A DNA stretch of 64,000 nt. Source: Collinsella sp. An2. Lineage in GTDB: Bacteria; Actinomycetota; Coriobacteriia; Coriobacteriales; Coriobacteriaceae. The translations under genes were made by a program, and so were the position numbers. This document shows positions 21,275 to 29,992 of the stretch, piece after piece. Location of the stretch: contig NZ_NFJW01000004.1 of NCBI RefSeq assembly GCF_002160065.1, forward strand, positions 113,256-177,255. Reading direction: 5' to 3'. Each line of letters opens with the position of its first letter. Position 1 is the first letter of the stretch. The notes beneath the pieces were generated by a model that was not told the origin of the DNA, did not search any database, and saw only the letters and a program-made list of their open reading frames with translations.

Positions 21275-22186
21275 ATGGCTAGGCAGGAAGAGAGCGTCTA
21301 CGTTCCCGGCATAGCATTGCCGCAGGTGCCCGCCGGAGCGCCAACGGTCGGCGTGGTGCTCGAGGGCGGCGGCTTTCGTGGCATGTACACGGCGGGCATC
21401 ATCGACGTGTGGATGGAGCGCGGCTTTACCGCGACGGCTACCGTGGGCGTCTCTGCTGGCGCCACGTTTGGCTGCAACTTCAAATCGCTGCAGGTAGGTC
21501 GCACGCTGCGCTACAACAAGCGCTTCTGCGGAGACCCTCGCTATGCGAGCGTCCGCAGCCTCATCACCACAGGTGACCTGTTCAACGAGAAATTCGCCTA
21601 TGGACGCCTGCCCTGGGAGCTCGATGTCTTTGACGTGGACACCTTCCAGGCAAATCCCATGCGCTTTACGGTGGTTGCGACCGATATCGAGACGGGCGAG
21701 CCGGTCTACCACGACCTTAAGCTGGGCGGCAAGGAGGATATCGAGTGGATTCGCGCCTCGGCATCCATTCCCGCGCTCTCCCGGCCGGTCCACCTGGACG
21801 GTAAGCTGCTGCTTGACGGCGGCACGGCCGATTCCATTCCCTTTGACTGGATGTTCTCGCAGGGCTACGACCGCTGCGTGGTGGTGTGCACGCAGCATGC
21901 CGCCTATCGCAAGGAGCCAAACAGCCTCATGCCCTTCTTGCGCGTTCGCCTGCACCGGTATCCCAAGCTGGTCGAGCTGCTGGCAAACCGCCATCTGCGC
22001 TACAACGCCCAGCGAGATCGCTTGGCAGCGCTCGAGCGCGAGGGCAAGGTGTTCGTCATTCGGCCGAGCGAGCCTATAGAGCTGCCCACGATGGTCAAAG
22101 ATCCGGCGTTGCTGGAGAAGGTCTACCAGCTTGGCCGTCACGACGCCGAAGCGACCTTCGATGCCATGACAAGCTTTACGCGATAG
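21275..22186 (+). CDS. Patatin-like phospholipase (RssA/YjjU-like)
   Basis: GVVLEGGGFRGMYTAGIID; GVSAG nucleophile elbow; LLDGGTADSIP. Confidence 0.88.
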   Translation: MARQEESVYVPGIALPQVPAGAPTVGVVLEGGGFRGMYTAGIIDVWMERGFTATATVGVSAGATFGCNFKSLQVGRTLRYNKRFCGDPRYASVRSLITTGDLFNEKFAYGRLPWELDVFDVDTFQANPMRFTVVATDIETGEPVYHDLKLGGKEDIEWIRASASIPALSRPVHLDGKLLLDGGTADSIPFDWMFSQGYDRCVVVCTQHAAYRKEPNSLMPFLRVRLHRYPKLVELLANRHLRYNAQRDRLAALEREGKVFVIRPSEPIELPTMVKDPALLEKVYQLGRHDAEATFDAMTSFTR

Positions 22187-22195
22187 GGAGTGCAC

Positions 22196-23665
22196 ATGAG
22201 CGAGATCAAGTGTCCCAACTGCGGAACCGTCTTTACTGTCGACGAGTCGGGCTATGCCGACATCTTGCGCCAGGTGCGCACCGAAGAGTTCGAGCGCGAA
22301 CTTGGCGAACGCGAGCAACTGATGCGACAGGAGCGCGACCAGGCCGTGAAGCTTGCCAAGCAGGAGGCCGAGGTGCGCTTGCAGCAGGGCGTGTCGGATC
22401 GCGATGCAAAGATCGCCGAGCTCACGGCCCGGCTTGATGCCGCCTCCGCCGAGCAGCAGCATGCGCGTGAGCAGGCGGCCGCCGAGGCCCGGGCGGAGGG
22501 CGAGCGGACCGCCTCCGAGCTCCAGCGCGAGGTGGACCGTCTTTCGGCCGAGCTCAAAGCGGCCGAAGAGCGGCAGGAGCTGGCGCTTCAGAAGGCCCAG
22601 GCCGAAGCTGCCCAGCATCTGCAGGAGGAGCTTGGCCGTGCCGAGGCGCAGGCCGAGCAGCTGCGCTCCCAGCTGCGCGAGCAACAAAACGCCTCGGCGC
22701 TCGAGCAGGAACGCGCCGTGGCTAAGGTCGCTTCCGAGCGCGACGAGGCGCGCGCCCAGCTGGAAAGCGAACGTGCCGTGCGAGCATCCGAGCGCGAGCA
22801 GCTCAAGGCCGCCCATGCCCTCGAGCTTGAACAGGCCTCGAAGACCAGCGAGGCCCTCATCCGCTACAAGGACGAGGAAATCGAGCGTCTGCGCGACATG
22901 AAGGCGCGCCTCTCCACCAAGATGGTGGGGGAGTCCCTCGAGCAGCATTGCGAGACCGAGTTCAATCGCATTCGCATGACGGCCTTCCCGCACGCCTACT
23001 TCGAAAAGGACAACGATGCGAGCGAGGGCAGCAAGGGCGACTACATCTTCCGCGAGCAGGACGAGAGCGGCAACGAGATCATCTCGATTATGTTCGAGAT
23101 GAAAAACGAGAACGACACGACGGCAACCAAGCACAAGAACGAGGACTTCTTCAAAAAGCTCGATCATGACCGCACGACCAAGGGCTGCGAGTACGCCATT
23201 CTGGTCTCGCTTCTGGAGCCCGACAGCGAGCTCTATAACGCCGGCATCGTGGATGTGAGCTATCGCTATCCCAAGATGTACGTGATTCGTCCGCAGTTCT
23301 TCATTCCCATCATCACGCTGCTGCGCAACGCCGCGCTCAATTCGCTTTCCTATAAGCAGGAGCTGGCACTTGTGCGGCAACAAAACGTTGATGTGACGGG
23401 CTTTGAGGACAAGCTCCTCAAGTTCCAGGAAGGGTTCTCCCGCAACTACGAGCTGGCGAGCCGCAAGTTCCAGACGGCGATCGACGAGATCGACAAGACC
23501 ATAGCCCATCTGCAGAAGACCAAAGAGGCCTTGCTTTCGAGCGACCGCAACCTCCGGCTTGCCAACGACAAGGCGCAGGATCTGACCATCAAGAAGCTGA
23601 CGCGTGGCAACAAGACCATGAAGGAGGCGTTCGAGGCCGTCCGTCAAAGCGGGCCCGAGGAGTAG
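22196..23665 (+). CDS. DUF2130 family protein with N-terminal CPNC zinc-ribbon-like motif and long coiled coil
   Basis: [36 protein letters not shown]-terminal [27 protein letters not shown]...[15 protein letters not shown]. Confidence 0.85.
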   Translation: MSEIKCPNCGTVFTVDESGYADILRQVRTEEFERELGEREQLMRQERDQAVKLAKQEAEVRLQQGVSDRDAKIAELTARLDAASAEQQHAREQAAAEARAEGERTASELQREVDRLSAELKAAEERQELALQKAQAEAAQHLQEELGRAEAQAEQLRSQLREQQNASALEQERAVAKVASERDEARAQLESERAVRASEREQLKAAHALELEQASKTSEALIRYKDEEIERLRDMKARLSTKMVGESLEQHCETEFNRIRMTAFPHAYFEKDNDASEGSKGDYIFREQDESGNEIISIMFEMKNENDTTATKHKNEDFFKKLDHDRTTKGCEYAILVSLLEPDSELYNAGIVDVSYRYPKMYVIRPQFFIPIITLLRNAALNSLSYKQELALVRQQNVDVTGFEDKLLKFQEGFSRNYELASRKFQTAIDEIDKTIAHLQKTKEALLSSDRNLRLANDKAQDLTIKKLTRGNKTMKEAFEAVRQSGPEE

Positions 23666-23820
23666 GGGGCACGGACGGCGCGGCGTGGGCCAAGGCGCCG
23701 GGGTGCTCGTACGGCTAACTCGCAGCGCCCGGTAAAGGGCTCTCTGGGAGCCGGTGGGGCGAAGCGCCCGCACCGCTCACGTATAATGGCGGCATCGGTG
23801 TCCGTACAGGAAGGGGAGCA

Positions 23821-25251
23821 ATGGGCGGATTCTTTGGCGCGGCATCTAAGCGCGATGTGGTGCTGGACGTATTCTTTGGCGTCGATTATCACTCGCACCT
23901 GGGAACCAGGCGCGCCGGCATGGTGTTCTGCGAAGGCACGGGCGGGTTTCAAAAAGAGATTCATTCAATCGAGAACGCGCCGTTTCGTTCGCGCTTCGAC
24001 AAAGACCTTGAGCGGTTCCACGGCACGAGCGGCATCGGCTGCATCAGCGATACCGACCCGCAGCCGCTCCTGGTGCGCGGTCGCCACGGAACCTTCGCCA
24101 TTACGACGGTCGGCATCATCAACAACGCCGACAAACTCATCGAGCGCTACTTTGAAGAGGGCGGCGCCCAATTCATGGCTATGAGCTCCGGCGCGGTGAA
24201 TGGGACCGAGCTCGTCGCGGCGCTCATCAACCAGAAAGATGACCTGGTCGAGGGCATCAAGTTTGCGCAGGAGCAGGTCGAGGGCTCGCTTACGCTGCTC
24301 GTGATGACCGAGGACGGTGTGATTTTCGCCGCGCGCGACCGTATGGGCCGCTTGCCGGTCATCATCGGCCGGGATACCCAGGGCGAGGGCTACTGCATCT
24401 CGTTTGAGTCGTTCGTCTACCACAAGCTGGGTTACGAAGACGCCTACGAACTCGGTTCGGGAGAGATCGTGCGTGTGACGTCCGACGGGTTCGAGACGGT
24501 TGCGCCGGCCGGCCCAGACATGAAGATCTGCGCGTTTCTGTGGGTGTACTACGGCTACCCCAACTCCAACTACGAGGGCGTGAACGTCGAGGTCATGCGC
24601 TACCGCAATGGCCAGATTATGGCGCGCGACGAGGCACGGGCCGGCACGCTTCCCGAGGTCGACTACGTGGCCGGCGTGCCCGATTCCGGTCTGCCGCACG
24701 CCATCGGCTTTGCCAACGAGTGCGGTGCCACCTTCGCCCGCCCCTTCATCAAATACACCCCCACCTGGTCGCGTTCGTTCATGCCTACCAACCAGGCGGT
24801 CCGCGACCGCATTGCCGAGATGAAGCAGATCCCGGTGCCCGAGCTTATCGACGGCAAGCGCCTGTTGCTGGTAGACGACTCCATCGTGCGCGGTACGCAG
24901 CTCGGCAAGACGGTTGACTTCCTGTATAGCGCCGGCGCAGCCGAGGTGCACATGCGAAGCGCCTGTCCTCCCATCATGTTCAGCTGCAAGTACCTGTCGT
25001 TCTCGCGCGGCAAGTCCGACCAGGACCTCATCGCGCGCCGCGTGGTGCGTGAGCTCGAGGGCCCCGAGGGCGACAAGCATCTGGACGAATACGCCGACAG
25101 CTCGACCGAGCGCGGCGCATGCATGCTGCGCCGCATCTGCGAGCAGTTGGGGTTCGACTCGCTCAGCTATCAGAGCCTGCCGGGCATGCTTGAGGCGATC
25201 GGCATCGATCCCACCAAGGTGTGCACCTATTGCTGGAATGGCAAGGAATAG
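23821..25251 (+). CDS. Amidophosphoribosyltransferase (PurF)-like protein lacking the N-terminal catalytic Cys
   Basis: MGGFFGAASKRDVVLDVFFGVDYHSHLGTRRAGM; PRPP motif LLLVDDSIVRGTQ; C-terminal Cys residues. Canonical MCGI start is replaced by MGGF. Confidence 0.85.
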   Translation: MGGFFGAASKRDVVLDVFFGVDYHSHLGTRRAGMVFCEGTGGFQKEIHSIENAPFRSRFDKDLERFHGTSGIGCISDTDPQPLLVRGRHGTFAITTVGIINNADKLIERYFEEGGAQFMAMSSGAVNGTELVAALINQKDDLVEGIKFAQEQVEGSLTLLVMTEDGVIFAARDRMGRLPVIIGRDTQGEGYCISFESFVYHKLGYEDAYELGSGEIVRVTSDGFETVAPAGPDMKICAFLWVYYGYPNSNYEGVNVEVMRYRNGQIMARDEARAGTLPEVDYVAGVPDSGLPHAIGFANECGATFARPFIKYTPTWSRSFMPTNQAVRDRIAEMKQIPVPELIDGKRLLLVDDSIVRGTQLGKTVDFLYSAGAAEVHMRSACPPIMFSCKYLSFSRGKSDQDLIARRVVRELEGPEGDKHLDEYADSSTERGACMLRRICEQLGFDSLSYQSLPGMLEAIGIDPTKVCTYCWNGKE

Positions 25252-25263
25252 CGATTTGCAAAG

Positions 25264-25296
25264 AAGGCCCTGTTCGCTCCGGTGGACAGGGCCTTG
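25264..25296 (+). terminator. Intrinsic terminator-like hairpin after purF-like gene
   Basis: AAGGCCCTGT...ACAGGGCCTTGTT. Confidence 0.6.
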
Positions 25297-25356
25297 TTGG
25301 TCGCTGCCTGGCGTCGGACAACGAGAGGTGGGAAGACCTGCCTGGGGAGGTATATC

Positions 25357-25887
25357 GTGCGCGCATTTGTTGCCCTTGAGCTGCCAGGAGATGTCGTTGA
25401 GGACCTTGTTGTGCTGGCGCGCCAGCTGCAGGGATACGTCCGCGGACGGTTCATGCGCCGAGAGACCTACCATGTGACGCTGGCGTTTTTAGGCGAGGTG
25501 GATGAGTCGGCGGCGCGTCGTGCGATGGATGCTCTGGATGCGGCGTGCGCGGGGTGCGACGCCCCGTTGCTTGTGGCGGAGGGGCTGGGGACCTTCGGCC
25601 GTCCCCACGACGCGACCCTGTGGCTGGGGCTGCGCGAGGTCCCCGAGCTCATGGATATTGCCGCTGCTGTTCGCCATGCGCTCGACAAGGCGGGCGTTGT
25701 CTTCGACCGCAAGGCGTTTCGTCCGCACATCACCCTCGCACGTCGGGCGCGCCTTCCGCGCGAGCCGCTGGAGGGCCTGGTGTTTCCGCGCCAGAGCGTG
25801 GCTACCTGCGTCACGCTCTTCAAAAGTACGCTCACCCCGGACGGTGCAATCTACAAGCCGCTCCACCGCGTGCAGCTTGCTCGGTAG
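25357..25887 (+). CDS. thpR: RNA 2',3'-cyclic phosphodiesterase (2H family)
   Basis: GTG start; HxT motifs YHVTLAFLGEV and PHITLARR. Confidence 0.85.
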   Translation: MRAFVALELPGDVVEDLVVLARQLQGYVRGRFMRRETYHVTLAFLGEVDESAARRAMDALDAACAGCDAPLLVAEGLGTFGRPHDATLWLGLREVPELMDIAAAVRHALDKAGVVFDRKAFRPHITLARRARLPREPLEGLVFPRQSVATCVTLFKSTLTPDGAIYKPLHRVQLAR

Positions 25888-25891
25888 GGGA

Positions 25892-25947
25892 CTGCGTGAA
25901 GCCGGCTCTGTGAAGCGGACCGCGTGAAGTCGTCCGCATGAAGTCAG
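25892..25947. repeat. 4 x 14-bp tandem repeat (CYGCGTGAAGYCGK-like) directly after thpR stop
   Basis: ctgcgtgaagccgg / ctctgtgaagcgga / ccgcgtgaagtcgt / ccgcatgaagtcag. Confidence 0.8.
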
Positions 25948-25960
25948 GATGCCGGAGCAA

Positions 25961-26063
25961 AATTGAACCTAGACGGGATGGGCCGTCGTGCTATACTGCC
26001 GACTAAATTGAACGTTCAATTCTGAACAGGCTTGAAAGTTCAATTTACGGTAGAAATTGAACC
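25961..26063. promoter_or_regulatory. Candidate operator cluster of TTGAAC half-sites, with perfect palindrome AATTGAACGTTCAATT
   Basis: AATTGAAC 25961; AATTGAACGTTCAATT 26006-26021; TTGAAAGTTCAA 26032-26043; AAATTGAACC 26054-26063; TATACT -10-like at 25992. Confidence 0.7.
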
Positions 26064-26135
26064 ATCTGGCGGGACGGGCGCGTCTAACGGTAACAACGCC
26101 GCGCTCCAGATGGCATCGTTTGGGCAGGGGGCACC

Positions 26136-27743
26136 ATGGCACCAACGTTTTCTCAGCGTCTTAAGCAGGCCATGGCCGATGCCGGGTTCAAGCAGGCAGA
26201 CCTCATCCGTGCAGCCACGCAGCGCGGCGAGCGGCTGGGAAAAAGCCAGGTGAGTCAGTATGTAAGCGGCAAAACCGTTCCACGGCGCGACGTGATGCGG
26301 CTTCTTGCCGACATTCTTTCGGTCGATGCGGCATGGCTTTCGGGAGAAGGCCCAGAGGCCCCGCGGCATGGGCGCGCCGAGACGGCGCCGCCGTCAGCGG
26401 CCGGCGGGCGAGCTTCCGCGCGGCGTGAGGCCGCCTTGTCCGTTTCCACGGGCTCGAATCCTGCTTCAACCACCACGCCGGGCACGCAGTCTGCCCCGCA
26501 ACCTTCCATACAAAGGAGCACTCCCATGCGCGAGTTCACCAAATCCTCCAAGCTCGACAACGTCCTCTACGATGTGCGCGGCCCCGTTGCCGACGAAGCC
26601 GCCCGCATGGAGTCGGAGGGCATGCGCATCTTGAAGCTCAACATCGGCAATCCCGCGCCGTTTGGATTCCGCACCCCCGACGAGGTCGTGCAGGATATGC
26701 GTCAGCAGCTGCCCGATTGCGAGGGCTACTCTGATTCGCGCGGCCTCTTTTCTGCGCGCAAGGCCATCATGCAGTACGCCCAGCTCAAGGGGCTGCCCAA
26801 CGTGGGCATGGAGGACATCTACACCGGCAACGGCGTCTCCGAGCTCATTCAGCTGTGCATGAACGCGCTGCTCGACACCGGTGACGAGATTTTGATTCCC
26901 AGCCCCGACTATCCGCTGTGGACCGCCTGTGCCACCCTTGCCGGCGGCACGCCCGTGCACTACATCTGCGACGAAGAGGCCGAGTGGAACCCCGACCTCG
27001 CCGACCTTGAGTCCAAGGTGACCTCGGCCACCAAGGCCATCGTCATCATCAACCCCAACAACCCCACGGGCGCCGTGTACCCGCGCGAGGTGCTCGAGCA
27101 GATCGTCGAGATCGCCCGCAAGCATCAGCTCATGATCTTCTCCGACGAGATCTACGACCGTCTGTGCATGGACGGCATCGAGCACATCTCGATCGCATCG
27201 CTTGCGCCCGACCTGCCGTGTGTGACGTTCTCCGGTCTGTCGAAGAGCCATATGATTGCCGGCTATCGCATTGGCTGGATGATCCTTTCGGGCAACAAGC
27301 GTTGCATGAAGGACTTCATCTACGGCATCAACATGCTCTCCAACATGCGCCTGTGCTCCAACGTGCCTGCGCAGTCCATCGTGCAGACCGCGCTCGGCGG
27401 GCATCAGAGCGTAAAGGGCTACGTCGTTCCCGGCGGCCGCGTCTACGAGCAGCGCAACTTCGTCTACGAGGCGCTCAATGCCATTCCGGGCATCACGGCG
27501 GTGAAGCCCAAGGCGGCGTTCTACATCTTCCCGAAGATGGATGTCGAGCGCTTCAACATCACCGACGACGAGCAGTTCGCCCTTGACCTGCTGCATCAGA
27601 AGCGCATCCTCATCACCCGCGGCGGCGGCTTCAACTGGGGCAAGCCCGACCACTTCCGCATCGTCTACCTGCCGCGCATGGAGGTCCTGCGCGAGGCGCT
27701 CGACGACCTGGCCGACTTCTTCGAGCACTATCGCCAGAACTAG
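26136..27743 (+). CDS. XRE-family HTH domain fused to class I/II PLP aminotransferase (AlaA-like)
   Basis: 535-aa single ORF: HTH MAPTFSQRLKQAMADAGFKQADLIRAA...; ~60-aa low-complexity linker; aminotransferase NPNNPTGAVYPREVLEQ...SGLSKSHMIAGYRIGW; internal RBS AAAGGAG and ATG at 26526. Confidence 0.88.
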   Translation: MAPTFSQRLKQAMADAGFKQADLIRAATQRGERLGKSQVSQYVSGKTVPRRDVMRLLADILSVDAAWLSGEGPEAPRHGRAETAPPSAAGGRASARREAALSVSTGSNPASTTTPGTQSAPQPSIQRSTPMREFTKSSKLDNVLYDVRGPVADEAARMESEGMRILKLNIGNPAPFGFRTPDEVVQDMRQQLPDCEGYSDSRGLFSARKAIMQYAQLKGLPNVGMEDIYTGNGVSELIQLCMNALLDTGDEILIPSPDYPLWTACATLAGGTPVHYICDEEAEWNPDLADLESKVTSATKAIVIINPNNPTGAVYPREVLEQIVEIARKHQLMIFSDEIYDRLCMDGIEHISIASLAPDLPCVTFSGLSKSHMIAGYRIGWMILSGNKRCMKDFIYGINMLSNMRLCSNVPAQSIVQTALGGHQSVKGYVVPGGRVYEQRNFVYEALNAIPGITAVKPKAAFYIFPKMDVERFNITDDEQFALDLLHQKRILITRGGGFNWGKPDHFRIVYLPRMEVLREALDDLADFFEHYRQN

Positions 27744-27749
27744 CGGGCA

Positions 27750-29054
27750 ATGGAGACCATAACGCTCGGCCTGTTTGTGGCGGCACTTGTAGGATGCATC
27801 GCGACCGGCGTGCCCACTGCGTGTGCGCTGGTCGTAGGGCTGGTGCTGTTCTGCGTATACGCGTGGCGCGCGGGCAACTCTGCGCGCGCGGTGGCGGCCA
27901 TGTGCTGGCACGGCGTGCGCCCCATCTGCCGCATTCTTGGCATGCTTGTGCTCGTGGGCGTGCTCACGGGCCTTTGGCGCGCGGCGGGCGTCATTCCGGC
28001 AATCGTGTACTACGCGGTGCCGCTGATCACCCCGCCGCTCTTTCTGCTCATGGTGTTTCTGCTTACCTGTTTGGTATCGGTTGCGACCGGCACCTCCTTT
28101 GGGTCTGCGGCGACCATGGGAACCATCTGCGTCTCGCTTGCCGCGGCGATGGGCGTGCCGATCGTCGCTGCGGGCGGGGCGGCGCTCTCCGGGGCGTTTT
28201 TCGGCGATCGCTGGTCCCCGCTTTCCACAAGCGCCCTGCTTGTGGCCGATGTGACCGGCACCGATTTCTACGGCAACCTCAGGCGTATGGTGCGCACCGC
28301 GCTGGTGCCCTTCGCGGCGACCTGTGCGGCCTACCTTGTGGCGGGCGCGGTGTTGCCCGCAGCCGCCGGCTCGCTGGATACGGTCGGCCCTCTTGGGTCG
28401 GCGTTTGGCCTTTCGCCTGTCGTGCTCCTGCCGCCCGTCCTCGTGTTCGCGCTCGCCATCTTTCGCGTGGACATCCTGGCCGTCATCGCTGCGGGAATCA
28501 TCTCGTCCGTGCCGCTGTGCCTTGCGCTGCAGGATATGACGATGCTCGATGTCGCACGCACGGCGCTTCTGGGCTTTACGTCCGCCGCCCCGGGGCTAGA
28601 AGCTCTGTCTGGGGGCGGTATCGCGTCGATGCTCTCTGCCGTCGGCATCGTGTGCATCACCTCTGCCTATGCGGGCGTGTTCGAGGAAACCCGGCTGCTA
28701 CATGGCATCGATGGCATGGTCGCCGCCTTTGCCGGCCGGGTGACACCTTTTGCCGCAACCCTTGGCATCTCGGTGGCCACCTCTATGGTGTCGTGCAACC
28801 AGACGCTGGCCATCATGCTCACCCACCAGCTGAGCCGCGACATCGTGCCGAACGCCGAACAGCACGCGCTCGATCTGGAGGATTCCGTGGTGCTTGTGGC
28901 GGGGCTTGTCCCCTGGTCCATTGCGGGCGGCGTGCCGCTTGCGTCTATGGGCGCACCGGTCGAGAGCATGGCGCTCGCGGTCTTCCTCTACGCGGTTCCG
29001 CTCTGGCGGCTGGCGTGTTCGTATGTGCGTTCCGCACGGCGGCGGGCTGTGTGA
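27750..29054 (+). CDS. Na+/H+ antiporter, NhaC family
   Basis: 434 aa polytopic; TGTSFGSAATMGTI...SGAFFGDRWSPLSTSALLVADVTG. Confidence 0.85.
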   Translation: METITLGLFVAALVGCIATGVPTACALVVGLVLFCVYAWRAGNSARAVAAMCWHGVRPICRILGMLVLVGVLTGLWRAAGVIPAIVYYAVPLITPPLFLLMVFLLTCLVSVATGTSFGSAATMGTICVSLAAAMGVPIVAAGGAALSGAFFGDRWSPLSTSALLVADVTGTDFYGNLRRMVRTALVPFAATCAAYLVAGAVLPAAAGSLDTVGPLGSAFGLSPVVLLPPVLVFALAIFRVDILAVIAAGIISSVPLCLALQDMTMLDVARTALLGFTSAAPGLEALSGGGIASMLSAVGIVCITSAYAGVFEETRLLHGIDGMVAAFAGRVTPFAATLGISVATSMVSCNQTLAIMLTHQLSRDIVPNAEQHALDLEDSVVLVAGLVPWSIAGGVPLASMGAPVESMALAVFLYAVPLWRLACSYVRSARRRAV

Positions 29055-29379
29055 CGACGTGCCGAGCCGCGCGTGGGCACCGCGCGCAGTCACCGCGCGT
29101 AGGGGCGCCGCGCCCGCTGCCGGCAACGAGGCTTTGGCGGCAGCGGGCATCGCTGCCGCCGGCTTTGCCCGAATGTCCGGGCGAGCCTGCGCACGGGCAG
29201 TCCTTGTGTGCGCCGGTCCGCTGTGCGTCGTGTGCGCTGCATCCTCAAGCTTTGCCCTCTGCGGGCTTACCGAACCTTAACGATTCCGTGACGTACCGTT
29301 GCCGTGTGCGGGGTAGGTTGAGCATGTCAAGCGGGTCGGCCTGCCGGCTCGCAGCAAGATTGCGGAAGGGTGGTGCCAC

Positions 29380-29649
29380 ATGGACGTGAAGCTGGTGCGC
29401 GAGAGCGAGTTCACGGGAACCAAGGGTAAGGTCCTTAAATATGTGGGCTGCACCTACGCGATGATTATCCTCAGCCAGTTTATCAAGGCGTTTGGCATGA
29501 GCGCGGACATGGGTGGCGGGCCGCTCATCGAGCTCTCGTCGTTTGTATTCGTGCTCGCCTTCGTGACCTATCCGCTGGGCATCCAGGCGGCGCGCCTTGT
29601 CCGCTCGCTTATGGTAGAACAGCCTTCGCGCCAAGTCGCAGGCGTGTAG
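29380..29649 (+). CDS. Small membrane protein, hypothetical
   Basis: 89-aa ORF with 1-2 hydrophobic segments. Confidence 0.5.
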   Translation: MDVKLVRESEFTGTKGKVLKYVGCTYAMIILSQFIKAFGMSADMGGGPLIELSSFVFVLAFVTYPLGIQAARLVRSLMVEQPSRQVAGV

Positions 29650-29992
29650 CGGATTGCTCGCGATGAACGAGGCTTGAGGCGGGAAAGCGGCCGTGCTCGC
29701 CTATGCGAGGTGCCCGACGTAGCGCATCGATGCGCTTGCAAGCCACTGGGCTCCGTTGCACCGCGAGGCCCAACACGTCGCAAGGTCGCTCACAGCAGCT
29801 CAATCGTGTCGCCTCGGCGTACATGCCGGGGCGATTTTGTGTGCACACAGATTCTTCTCAGTGTATGAGCCGCTTTCCGCGTACACTTCCACCGAGCCGA
29901 AAGGCTAGTTAGGTATTGGGTTGGAAGACCCGGAGTTTTGGCGCGGAGGTTCGCGCCCACGACAAGCGCTGGAAAGCGCAGGAGGAAATTGC

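Noticed and set aside
21173-23773. 866-aa minus-strand ORF antisense to patatin and DUF2130 genes
   Set aside because: Shadow ORF; the plus-strand proteins have recognisable motifs and RBSs.
29112-29146. GC-rich hairpin CCCGCTGCC...GGCAGCGGG after NhaC as a novel element
   Set aside because: Most simply a terminator-like stem; no T-run and no second copy seen.
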